DNA of 64,000 nt, taken from NCBI GenBank assembly GCA_964017065.1, contig OZ024790.1, positions 2,040,631-2,104,630 on the forward strand, read 5' to 3'. A program made the translations under genes and the position numbers. Positions 41,925-52,163 of the stretch are shown piece after piece (positions within the stretch are counted from its first letter, which is position 1; every line of letters starts with the position of its first letter). The notes beneath the pieces are model-generated. The model saw only the letters and a program-made list of their open reading frames with translations. It searched no databases and was not told the DNA's origin. Source of the DNA: Haliclona indistincta. Taxonomy: Eukaryota > Porifera > Demospongiae > Haplosclerida > Chalinidae.

Positions 41925-42654
41925 TAACACTTTGGGTATTTCTTCCATTTCAATGATTGTCTGGATGTCGAACAGGAATTGGTCCTTTAGTGCTTTAAAA
42001 TCAGGTTCAGAAACCGATGCTTTAGTTGTAGCTTTTCGCTTTACGAACCCCATTCGACTCAAGAAACTCTTTGACCATTCCTTGGAAAGCCGGATGTGAC
42101 CACCATTCACTTCAAGCAAATCGCTATTGTGACTTTTGACAATGCCCATTGCAGCAGACATGACGATAGCTGAGTTGATTATAGATTTACCTTCTCTCAA
42201 ACCTTTTACATATTCTTGCAGTTGATTGTCTAGCTCTCTTCCTAGCAAACAGGGGTGACCTCTCGTCTTTTCAGGAAGTTCATTGACCTCCATGGACTTG
42301 CCTAACTTGAATCTTTGAGCAACTTCTTTCTTGTATTTAGCAACCCACTCCCTTACTGTGCTTTCTTTCAATTGGCGATCGACAAATTCCTTGCTAAAAT
42401 GCTTTATAGCATTGGTGACTCCATACTCTGCTGCTCTTTTAGCTATTCTGGCCTTTTCTTTCTCCGTGAAGCTGTGGTAGCGGCCTCGTTTTCGGCCTGT
42501 AGTGCCGTGTGCGTCCAATGAGCCATCTTGCTGAGCAAGCAGTCTTTCGACTTCTTTGTTGGCTGATGCTATAGCTGAAGCAGGCATAAGATCAGACAAT
42601 GGACCGTCCGGATTTGGGAGAACAGAACTCTTCTTCTCGCTCTTCTTAAAATAC

Positions 42655-42798
42655 TGTAACGAAATATTTCTTTTCGAAAATATACACAGAGAGAGAGCAA
42701 CCAGTGCCAGCACGAGGTCATATATATCATATCATAACATACAATAGTTATCATAGTTAATAGTTAATGGTTTATTAACAGTTCAGTCTGACGTTACA
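42655..42798 (-). repeat. Gypsy 3' LTR
   Basis: 144 bp, identical by eye to 49001-49144. It begins tgtaacgaaatatttctttt and ends gacgttaca. Confidence 0.97.
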
Positions 42799-42811
42799 CT
42801 CTCCCCCTCCT
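42799..42811 (-). other. Gypsy polypurine tract
   Basis: On the minus strand aggagggggagag directly precedes the 3' LTR, where plus-strand synthesis is primed. The integrase ORF stops at its edge (42810). Confidence 0.85.
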
Positions 42812-44711
42812 AGCTCTGTCCATAACGGTTAACTGGTTTGCGATTCCTAGTTCCCCGTCTCAGTCCTTTATTGGGGTCATTAACTGGAGATTTAGTAGTG
42901 GGCATATCTGATGCATGAACAGCAGTAGGAGATGATGATTGTGAAGATGAAACAGAAGCTGTTGGTGTCATTACTGGGGATGTGGTGGTAGCATCTGTTG
43001 TTCTCGATTTCTGTAATTGTGAAGATGATTGTGGAGATGAAACAGAAGCTGTTGGTGTCATTGCTGGGGATGTGGTGGTAGCATCTGTTGTTCTCGATTT
43101 CTGTACATCTGCAGGGACCTTGTACCAATTAGGTACATTCTTCCCATTGTATCGCCAGAGCCTATTTCGATGTACCACCTTTGGTTTAGTATGTGGTCCC
43201 AGGCGAATGCGATACACTAAATCATTGATTTTCTTGGTAATCACATATGGTCCCTGCCATGAATGTCCCAGCTTTGGCGACAACCCTTTCTTCCGCTGAG
43301 GGTTGTACAGCCAGACAGCCATACTCTCTCGCAAGGTGGCACCATCAGGATATTGATTGTCATAATACAACTTCATTCGATCACTCTTGATCTCTATGTG
43401 TTGTCTGGCATACCTGTGTATTTCCTCTAAACTCTCCTGTAAATTCTGAACATACCCCGAGGTATATGAGAGTGATGGCGCTTCCTCTTGAGGCCTTCCA
43501 AATGCTAGATCAATAGGCAGTCGAATTTCCCGCCCAAATAACAGTCTAGCTGGCGTATACCCGGTAGTATCATGAACCGCCGATCGGTAAGCCATCATCA
43601 TGAGAGGTACTAGTGTGTCCCAGTTGCGATGATTCTTATCGACAAACATGGACAGTTGGGCTTCAAGTGTTCGATTAAATCGTTCCACCATCCCATCCGA
43701 TTCAGGATGCAAAGGTGTGGTTCGTGTCTTTTCTGCTCCTAAGAGTAAACACATCTCAGCGATGAGCGATGACTCAAAATTGCGTCCCTGATCGGAATGG
43801 ATGGTAACCGGCACACCAAACCGACTTACCACTTCTTTCACCAGGATTTCTGCCACAGTGCTAGCTTCCTGGTTGGGCATAGGATGTACCTCTGGCCATT
43901 TAGAGAAATAGTCCATTATCACCAGTAAATATTTGTTCCCAGCTTCTGTTATGGGAAGTGGACCCAACACATCCACAGCTATACGTTCCATTGGTGCTCC
44001 AGCATGATGTTGTGCCATTCGAGCACGGAACCTCCTCGGAGGACCTTTACGAGATGCACACAATTCGCAGGAGCGACACCAGTCTTCTACATCTCTTCTG
44101 CACTTAGCCCAATAAAACCTTTCTCTCACCTTGTCTAATGTTTTGGCTATACCAAAATGCCCTCCAGCTGGTGTATTGTGCAACGAATGAAGAACACAAG
44201 TTCTCAACTGCTTAGGGAGAAACAATTGAAGTGTTCTGTATTCTCCTGATGGTGCTTCCCACTCTCGGTAGAGCAAGCCATCCTTTACTCGAAGGCTATC
44301 CCACTGTGCCCAATATAACTTAGTCTCCTCACTATATTGTGACACCTTCTCTCTACCTGGACGAGTTTCACTTTCTTTTCGCCACTGTATAATTGGACCG
44401 ATCTCATCATCCTCCTCTTGAGCTTGTAATATGTCTATATTGGACAATTGAATGGAGGAGTCTATAACTTGCTCAAGTCTTGTGGCTCCAACATAACCAC
44501 TAGTCTCAGCGCATTTCTGCAATTTAACTGTTGCAACCGATGGAGATGGACATTCCAACAATTCACGTTTGCAGACACTGGTCTCCTGAGCCTCTAATCG
44601 GTCACAATGTTTACAAACATTCAGGCATGGTCTGGATAGAGTATCAGCATTATTGTGTAATTTACCTGCTCGATGTTGAACACGAAAGTCGTACTGCTGC
44701 AGTCGTTCCAA
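42810..44711 (-). pseudogene. Gypsy pol, RNase H tail and integrase
   Basis: The 633-codon minus frame opens with ERLQQYDFRVQHRAGKLHNN and ADTLSR, the C-terminal end of the retroelement RNase H, detached from the rest by the MITE. The integrase H2C2 finger follows (GHFGIAKT..CRSCELC). The DD35E core has Asp in RIAVDVLGPLP, Asp in IHSDQGRNFE and Glu in PESDGMVERFNRT. After the core come a GPY/F-like region (SWQGPYVITKKIND) and a serine/threonine-rich tail with a duplicated segment of about 29 residues (TTDATTTSP.MTPTASVSS). The coding part is otherwise undamaged, but it is separated from its upstream half, so I mark it broken. Confidence 0.9.
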
Positions 44712-44736
44712 CCATCTAGCAATCTGTCCCTCTGGG

Positions 44737-45034
44737 CAGTGTTCTCGCTAGGCTTTTTTCTGGTGGTGCTGCACCACTTGGTTGTTACATTGCACCACTT
44801 GGTTGCCACTTGGTTGTTACATTGCACCACTTGGTTTTCACAATTTTTCTGCAATCCCAATGAGATTTTGGTAATTTTGTCTGATTAAGAGCAATAATGG
44901 TTGATTTATACCAACTGTTTTCACCTCCAAACCACAGCACATGTAGATTTTAATGATATTCACATTGAGTGAATTGACACTATGCAATTATGTGGTTTGC
45001 ACCACTTGGTCTTCAAATCCTAGCGAGAACACTG
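44737..45034. mobile_element. 298-bp hAT MITE inserted in gypsy pol
   Basis: cctctggg occurs at 44729-44736 and 45035-45042 as an 8-bp target duplication. Ends are cagtgttctcgctagg and cctagcgagaacactg. The interior has iterated gcaccacttggtt. The cagtg end and 8-bp duplication indicate hAT. It interrupts the RNase H coding region and must be younger than the gypsy insertion. Confidence 0.95.
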
Positions 45035-47741
45035 CCTCTGGGAATCTGAAGGAAAACAACCACTGTAGTGCAGCATGATCGGTTCGCAAAGTGAAACTAC
45101 GGCCGTACAAATATGGATGGAAGTGTTTGACAGCTTTTACCACAGCTAATAACTCTCTTCTAGTGGTACAGTACTGACGTTCTGGTCTACTCAACACCTG
45201 ACTGTAATATGCAATCACTCGCTCCTCTCCCATCTGCACCTGGGACAACACTGCACCAACCCCATATCCGCTAGCATCTGTGTCGAGTACAAAATGGTCT
45301 TCTTGTGTTGGGTAACACAGGAGGGGAGCACTAATAAGTGCTTGTTTGAGTTGCTGGAACGCATTCTCAGCTTCCAGAGACCAAGTGAACACGCGAGTCC
45401 CACCTTCAGTACATTGGTATAGTGGACGGGCTATATCAGTAAATCGGTCAATAAAACGACGATAGTAAGAACACAATCCCAGGAAACGTCGCACATCATT
45501 GACACTACCAGGGACGGGCCATTCCTGCACAGCCTTGACCTTATCTGGGTCCATGGTGAGACCTGAGCTGCTAACAATATGCCCAAGAAACTTCACTTCT
45601 CTCCGGAACAGAGAGCACTTTTTAGGAGAAAGTTTCAAACCTGCCTTCATCAATCGATCGAATACTGCTTCAAGGCTCTTAACGGCTGCATCAAAATCGG
45701 TACCAGGAACCAAAATGTCATCCAAGTACAAGAGACATACAGACAACGGTAATCCTGCCAAAACCTGCTCCATCAATCTCTCAAATGTGGCAGGGGCATT
45801 ACATAGCCCAAAGGGCATTACCTTAAATTGCCACAGGCCTCGTTGAGTGGAAAAGGCAGTTTTCTCTTTCGACTCCTCATCCAGTTCTATCTGCCAGTAT
45901 CCACTGACTAGATCTAACGTAGAGAACCATTCGGCACCAGCCAATGCTTCAAGAGTGTCGTCAATTCTGGGAAGTGGGTAAGAGTCTTTACGAGTCACTG
46001 AATTCAACTTGCGATAATCAACACAAAATCTTGTTCCACCTCCTTTCTTCTTCACTAGCACCACTGGAGAAGCCCATGGACTAGAAGATGGTTCAATGAC
46101 TCCCTGATCTAACATGGCAGTAACTGATTGTTGTGCTTCCTCTCTTACAGAGAATGGCAGACGACGTGGTTGTTGTCTAACAGGAATTGCTCCCTGAGTA
46201 TCAATGTGATGTTTAACCAGGTCAGTTCTGCCCAGATCGTTTAGTCCTGAAGAGAATACACTAGCATACCTGCAAAGCAGATCGTGTAACTGGGTAGTTT
46301 GCGGGGGAGTCAGTCCTTCCGAACTCTTTTCAAACAAAGATGTTAAATGCTCTGGGAGTTGGTCTCCACTTGCATCACCAATTTTTGATATGAGTACACT
46401 CTCCACTGGTTCACAAGCAGCCACAACTGTACCTCTTCGTAAATGACGAGCCTGGTCTGATAAATTCATTAATCTTACTGTCGCAATCGGTTCATCCAGG
46501 GTAACCAATGCTCTACCAACCAACAAATCTTGAATTGCTGAGGCAGGATTAGATTCCAAAGGACCAACAATTGCCCACTTCACCTCTCCTTGCTTTAGTC
46601 CCTCTACTTTCGCAGGCACAACACTCTCAGAACGTGGAGGAAGAGTTACCCTGCTTTCTAAGATAGCTCGGTATGTCTGCAGTCTTTCCCCTGGCTTCTT
46701 ACTACTATGCTTAAGCAAAGGCACCTCTTCCTCTCCGATAATCAACACTTGTTCTCGAAGATTCACCTGACAATCGTTGACTCTCAAATAATCCAAACCT
46801 AATATACAACAGTCCTGAATATCAGCGACCCAAAATTCCTGAGGCAGCATGCGTGACCCAATGCTCACTTGCAATAATACCTTCCCTATTATTGGAGCTT
46901 GTTCTCCGGTCACAGTTCTGATAGCACTCCCAGGTATAGGCTGGACTTGATTACTACTGGCTTTAGGCAACACATCTGGACGCACAATGGATATATTGCT
47001 CCCAGTATCGACGGTCATATCAACACATACCCCATCCAAAGTTCCAGCCACAAGGAGACTATCACTATTTGAGAAAATGGACCCGGTTTTGAACACGTCA
47101 ATAGCTTCTGACAACGGGACCGTGGGTGTTTTTGATGACATTACAGTAGAACAAGAGTGATTCATGGGGGATGATACAACGCTGTAAAGATGATGAGTGG
47201 ATGATTTTTTTTTGGAATGAGGGTGGGTAGATGTAGATGCACTGTAAGTGGAGGGTGAGGGTGAATAAGCAGCAGATGATGAAAATGATGACTGAATGCC
47301 GGAAAGTTCAACGGGATGAGATATGTTGTGAACTGGTGATACAATAACAGAACAACCATGATCTAATGACTTCTGAGGAGTGGTGACATGAGTTGCTGAT
47401 GTAGGCTTGGTGACAGAATGAACAGATGGTCTAAAGACAGGGGCGGAGTGATTAAGTGGAACTGATTTGGGTGATTGAACTATGACAGGATGAGAATTGG
47501 TAACAGATGATGATTTAGATGATGAATGACTATGATTGGTGTGTGCAGGTGCAAGATGAGTTTGAGCATGCAAAGGGGAAGGGGGGCAATCCATGGGAGC
47601 TAAACAATCAGAATCACATTCATTTTTATTTTTATTCTTATTTTTTGAAGGGGCTGCAAAATTCCCAGCCGAGTTCTGCCCCGCGAACTCGGCTAAGAGT
47701 CGTTTCCCGAGTGGAAAGTGCCCTTTTGCAATGTTGGGCAT
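44988..47741 (-). pseudogene. Gypsy pol, protease-reverse transcriptase-RNase H
   Basis: The 917-codon minus frame overlaps the end of gag by 49 bases in the -1 frame. A long serine/histidine-rich linker is followed by an aspartic protease with VDTGSNISIV. The reverse transcriptase follows with FCVDYRKLNSVT, PFGLCNAPATFERLM and the catalytic box YLDD (LLYLDDILV). The RNase H begins DTDASGYGVGAVLS and includes TDHAALQWLF. About 18 codons after that it runs into the MITE and stops early (QVVQTT). The reading is otherwise open, so the element was coding-competent until the MITE arrived. Confidence 0.93.
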
Positions 47742-48976
47742 TCTCGCTGTCTATGTCCCTTTTGATTGCACTCCCAGCAAACAATGTCTGATCTAACATT
47801 ACCACGCCTTGGTGATCTAGATCTTTTACGTGTTTCAACCGTGAGAGTCTGAACGGCAGTTACTAACTCTTGCAGCAGACCAGACATATTCTGATCAGCA
47901 AATGATACCTGCTTAGCAGGCTTCCCAACAGGCTGTAATTGTACTTCTCGCACATTGCGCACCTTGTGTCTGCTAGCCATCTGGAATGATTCCAGTTCTA
48001 ACGCTGTTTGTAGCGCATCACGGAGTGTCGAAGGTTTGCTTTGCAATATTCGCAATCTCATATCCTCGTCACACAATGAATCAACAAATTGATCTTTACC
48101 TAGTACTTGTACCATTGACTCACTTGCTTCAGGATAGGCAAGGCGAACAAGGCGTTCTACATCTTCCGCCAAACCTGCAAGTGGCTCTTCTTTGTTACGG
48201 CTTCTCATCCTCAACCGGGTTCGAAAGAGGTCAATCTGGTTCTTTGTACCGAATCTAGACTCCAGAGCCGATTTAAGAGCTGCATAATCTTGTCTCTTGG
48301 CCACCGGCAAATTGGTCAACACAGTGGCTGCATCTTCCCGCAGGTTAACAGCAAGGTGGGCCGCTTTCTCTTTGTCACTCCATCCATTCAGTTGAGCCAG
48401 CAACTCGAACTGTGTGTGATACACGTCCCAAGGTATCTTGCCATCGAACGGGGATGGGCGTTGCCGAAGACGGCCAGCGTCGTGAGTCGGCGGCTCCGTC
48501 ACGACTGGTGGAGGGCGTGATGGCTCGTGGCACTCGAGGGACACACCGGCGCCAGCGCGCGACAGATGCTCTGAGTCAGCCGTGGCCAGGGACGACAGCT
48601 CTCGCAGCAGCTCTTCCTTGAGTTCGTGTTTTAGCGAGTCTTGCTGTTCTTCCCAGCGGCACTCAAACCGCACTGCGTCTTTCACCACCTTGGCCTCCAG
48701 AGACTCCAGCCGCCTGTTCACCGTAGTCTTGACAGACTCGAGGTTAGACTGAACCGTGTTCATGAAGTTAACGGCCTCCTGCTGACGACGGGACAGCTCT
48801 TCTATGTTTCCCATTTGCTTTTCTAGCAGACTTTTTAAGCCGGTAGCTCTCTCCTGTTCTTCCTCAGCACGCCGTTCAACTTGTTGTTGAAGGGCATCCT
48901 GCTGCTGCTGGACTAGCTCTGTTAGTTTCTTCAACTGTTCTTCCATTCTGACCGTCGCAGCTCTCGTAACGGGCAT
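47693..48976 (-). CDS. Gypsy gag
   Basis: Start at 48976 (MPVTRAATVRMEEQL), 25 bases inside the LTR edge. The open frame extends further upstream into the LTR, but this ATG is the first after the primer-binding site. An N-terminal coiled coil (LQQQVERRAEEEQERATG) precedes the retrotransposon gag domain (WDVYHTQFELLAQLNGW..LRMRSRNKEEPL), and a basic tract ends in a CCHC zinc knuckle, CWECNQKGHRQREC. It forms the particle and packages RNA. The stop is at 47693, just after the slippery heptamer used to enter pol. Confidence 0.93.
   Translation of the reverse strand: MPVTRAATVRMEEQLKKLTELVQQQQDALQQQVERRAEEEQERATGLKSLLEKQMGNIEELSRRQQEAVNFMNTVQSNLESVKTTVNRRLESLEAKVVKDAVRFECRWEEQQDSLKHELKEELLRELSSLATADSEHLSRAGAGVSLECHEPSRPPPVVTEPPTHDAGRLRQRPSPFDGKIPWDVYHTQFELLAQLNGWSDKEKAAHLAVNLREDAATVLTNLPVAKRQDYAALKSALESRFGTKNQIDLFRTRLRMRSRNKEEPLAGLAEDVERLVRLAYPEASESMVQVLGKDQFVDSLCDEDMRLRILQSKPSTLRDALQTALELESFQMASRHKVRNVREVQLQPVGKPAKQVSFADQNMSGLLQELVTAVQTLTVETRKRSRSPRRGNVRSDIVCWECNQKGHRQRECPTLQKGTFHSGNDS
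47702..47708 (-). promoter_or_regulatory. Probable -1 ribosomal frameshift site for gag-pol
   Basis: On the minus strand the heptamer G GGA AAC sits in gag frame (codons TCG GGA AAC), three codons before the gag stop, within the gag-pol overlap. It fits X XXY YYZ, and a -1 slip leads into the pol frame. A downstream structure was not computed. Confidence 0.8.
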
Positions 48977-48981
48977 AAAGT

Positions 48982-48999
48982 ATCCCACTCCTGACACCA
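48982..48999 (-). other. Gypsy primer-binding site, tRNA-Leu type
   Basis: On the minus strand tggtgtcaggagtgggat follows the 5' LTR after one base. It is complementary to a tRNA 3' end of the form atcccactcctgacacca, which resembles eukaryotic tRNA-Leu. Confidence 0.8.
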
Positions 49000-49000
49000 A

Positions 49001-49144
49001 TGTAACGAAATATTTCTTTTCGAAAATATACACAGAGAGAGAGCAACCAGTGCCAGCACGAGGTCATATATATCATATCATAACATACAATAGTTATCAT
49101 AGTTAATAGTTAATGGTTTATTAACAGTTCAGTCTGACGTTACA
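49001..49144 (-). repeat. Gypsy 5' LTR
   Basis: 144 bp, identical by eye to the 3' LTR at 42655-42798. It lies upstream of gag on the minus strand and should hold the element's promoter. Confidence 0.97.
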
Positions 49145-49315
49145 ATACTTCAACAGCGCCATTATCGAATCTACTTGAATGCGCTGCGCGCGCTCAGAAA
49201 ATGACCACACCCATCACCCGCCCATTAATTTCGAGATTTTAATTTTCGGGATTTGGCCACAAATTTGCGAAATTCGTGAAAATTGTATGCCACGGAAAAA
49301 TACCGCCCTACGGTA

Positions 49316-52163
49316 TTGGCGACTGGCATTTCTATGGCTTCAGTACAAAATTCTCCACATTTAAAGAAAACAAAATGGCCACTGAGAAAATTTAAACATT
49401 TTACGGCTTCAGGACGTTCGGAAAACACATTTCCCATGTTCTCCATGGTCTGGGCTATATTTTGCACTCACCTAAACCACTGCTTGTACTTTTCATTAGC
49501 CTGCCCCAAAGTACTAACTTCGAGTAAAATTTGACGAGGTCGCTGCACTTTATTGGCTTGACTTCCGTAGTGGGAGGATCGTTTTGATCGACTTGAGTGT
49601 GAGCAATTGCAGCTACTCACTGGCGAAAAAGGATGCAAAGTGTCTTTGGACTTATAAAATTTACCACCAGGCAAAATATCAACGTTTGAACACTATTACA
49701 TTGTATGTAGCCGCCATCTTGTTTTTCTGTTTATCCCTGCATAGGGAGCACTACCGTGGTTCTCTAACATTTGCCTGCAAACTTCAGGTTATTGGCTACT
49801 GATTGGCCTAAGAAGTGTTGCAGAAAAGCAGCGAGAAAGCGTTCCAAAACGGGGTTCAAAGTCGTGACCGTCGCTCAATTGCAATTGTATTGGTGAGGTA
49901 AAAAGCATGTTTTTTTTCAAATTTTGAGCCTGGCCCAGGTTTGACAGAGTGCCTTTTTAGGTACCATTCGGTACCTAAAATGGCACTCTATCAAAATTTA
50001 GACTCTACGAAATTTAGACTGAGATATGGGAAAGCGTTCCCAAATGGGGTTGAAGTTGGGTGATCTTCAAGTTCTTGCTTGTTGTACAAGTAGTATCAAT
50101 AGCAAATTCGAATTTACCAATGTAAGTAATTATCATTGCATGATATGTAGGGATGGCCTCGAATTAAGATGGCGGCTACTCATGTGTGAAAATGAGTTTT
50201 AGCTCATATCTCTATTGTTATACATTTCTACTGCATTTTAACTATCTCTATAAGTGAATCTGAAGTGTAAGCGCTTGTAGGAAGTCTACGAAAGTCGCCG
50301 GGACTGCTTGCTTGACGACGAAAATCAAGATGGCAACTCTCAGGGAGCCGTTGCAGATCTTCGCTGTTTTAGCGTTCCTCGAGATTCCAGACATCTAGGA
50401 TTGATCAGATGATTGTTCTGAGCATGGAAATGCCTTTGGCGAAGCCGACAGACGTTTCTAAAGTGGTAAACTAAAATCGCCGCCCACGCGAATTGTTCAT
50501 CTTTCTTCTTCTTCTTTCTTTCTTCTTTGAACGAGCCTAGCGCTGTCCTGAGTGAACGAATCACTACCAAACCTGCACGATTGCACGTGTATATATCTGG
50601 AATAGTGCACTTACTTCTTAGATAGGCATTAAACACTACCAGAAGCGAGTAATCCTTGAAAAACATGGTTTTTGGGCCGTTTTGGACTGAAGACGCCATT
50701 AAATAATTAACCCTCTTGTCGCTCTTTATCATTAACTCCGCCCACATCGGTTTTGCAGCTATTCGAGCTATCTCGATCGATACTGCGTTTTGTCTCTGCT
50801 CTGAACGCTTCAGCGCGCAAGCCATGAGGTATGAAATTTGTCTAGAGCAGTACTATACCCTAAGTAACACTGATCTGTTCGTTAAAGCTTCAGATGGCGG
50901 GTTAAAACTGACATACCCAGATGTGAACAAGTATTCTAGCTTACCGGCAGCAAGATTCTACGCACAGTAAGATTCCTACACCACGCAGCGTAAGTTGTAA
51001 AGGACTAGAAGCCTCTGTGAGTGTGATATTGACATCAACAAGATTCTACTAGGCGTGCTCCTACTATTAGGCTTGCAGCATCATGAGTTGTCAGTATTAG
51101 TCCGAGTCTTCTTCAGCCACATGTAGTCAAATCATACCTGGACTTGATATTTTGCTGTCTGCGTCCTCGACTTCTTTAACTATTTTAAGGGTGCTCGGTC
51201 ATTATTAATATTCATCAGGCGGTCAGTATTTGTGAATATCATTAGCGGTTGTGAATATCGTCACGTGGATGTGAATATCATTTCACGCTTTGTAGTATGC
51301 TGTACTTCGTGTACGTGCTGAAAAAGCACAAAACAGTATAAAACTCGAGCATGAAGTGTTGGACTACGCTTGTACAGTGCAAAGATGGTCAGCTACACGT
51401 GACCAACACTGTAACGGAGATTTTTTTCGAATAGCGTACTCAACAGCCAAGATAACTTACGTAAGTACTGTTTGTCGCTGCTGTACTGCCAAAAGCTCTC
51501 CGTTACTGGATTCCTCGTGTCGAGATAGCCACAGAAACATGGTTTCAGCAACCTGGCATGCTCTGCTAAAAAGTTTTTCAGACGTGTAGGCGTGGTTTTT
51601 GTCGCGCCTCTGGCGGTCCTTCCCGGTAAGCTGTCTCGCTAAAACTTGATATCAACGTTCTCTAAGCTACTCTCCTGTGAAATTGTCCCTGGGTGCCTGA
51701 AATGGCCGTATTTTTCCTCTTTGGCGGCGATCTAACTGGAGGTCAAGACCTGCTTATAGGCACTAATAACCCGAACAATGACAGCCCGCGTGGGAATGTA
51801 TTAGGGTATTTGCTCACGTGAGTAGTAACCTATCCTGTACATGGGGTATTTATCTATGAAAGAATTAAGAATGATATCAGCTTATTTATTGATCTAAAGG
51901 AGTATTTAAATGGGCTATTCAGTGCTATAAAGAATCTTTTATTGACAGTCTCTCTATAATGTGTAGTTAAGCTACTTAATTGAACATGAGTCAAAAATAT
52001 CATTGTTTGACATTGGACCTCTCGTTGTAATTGGTCATTCTTTGTACATGAAGTTTACTGTTGCAACTGATAATAGACGCATAATAGGATTAAAGGGTTA
52101 AAGAGTATTGCATTGCAATTTTAAAAGAGTTTTAGTGTGGATTTAATGTGTCATGTTTTTTAG
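49316..52163. other. Repeat-rich stretch, shared blocks with 62.7-63.75 kb
   Basis: Bases 49490-49640 (gccccaaagtactaacttcg, gacgaggtcgctgcacttta) match 63561-63700 in the same orientation. Bases 49650-49740 match 62785-62870 inverted. A pyrimidine tract at 50490-50530 matches 62980-63010. A stem-loop at 49949-49990 has arms tttttaggtacc and ggtacctaaaa. No gene is supported. Exons for the N-terminus of the downstream NLR might lie here but were not recognised. Confidence 0.5.

Larger units (their letters stand above)
42655..49144 (-). mobile_element. Complete Ty3/gypsy LTR retrotransposon, 6490 bp
   Basis: LTRs of 144 bp (42655-42798 and 49001-49144) read identical. They start tgtaac and end gttaca, and are flanked by the 4-bp duplication atac (42651-42654 and 49145-49148). 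On the minus strand the order is LTR, primer-binding site, gag, protease-RT-RNase H, integrase, polypurine tract, LTR, the Ty3/gypsy order. Identical LTRs mean recent insertion. A 298-bp hAT MITE splits pol. No envelope-like ORF is present. Confidence 0.97.
40033..49162 (-). pseudogene. pogo/jerky-type DDE_1 transposase, split by two insertions
   Basis: Minus strand. The start is at 49162 (MALLKY). The gypsy cuts it within the sixth codon, and it resumes at 42654 (FFKKSEKK..). The first part carries a CENP-B/Psq-like helix-turn-helix (YHSFTEKEKARIAKRAAEYG). A foldback element (40732-41924) interrupts it, and it then resumes with the catalytic core. The first Asp is in INWDHTGINYVP and the second in ALVIFDRFKGQ. 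A frameshift near 40360 precedes the third in DRLQPLDVSVNKAVKENLR. The stop is at 40033. The D..D..D spacing and 'RLQPLDvsvNk' are typical of the Tigger/jerky branch. A member of this branch with TA target sites fits the element's flanks. Confidence 0.8.
38749..49313. mobile_element. TA-flanked DNA transposon with HIRAN-Ulp1 and pogo-like genes
   Basis: Inverted termini begin ccatagggcggtatttttcc and gtgg on the left and match the complement of ccacggaaaaataccgccct on the right. The repeat continues with tacaatttt. TA lies at 38747-38748 and 49314-49315. Removing the nested gypsy (42655-49144 plus 4-bp duplication) and foldback (40732-41924 plus TA) leaves about 2.9 kb. It carries two convergent genes: a plus-strand HIRAN-Ulp1-type gene and a minus-strand DDE_1 transposase. 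All genes have lesions, so it is dead now. Confidence 0.8.

Noticed and set aside
42892..43128. Minus ORF with duplicated HHIPSNDTNSF segments
   Set aside because: It is a shadow of the repeated serine/threonine-rich tail of the gypsy integrase in another frame.
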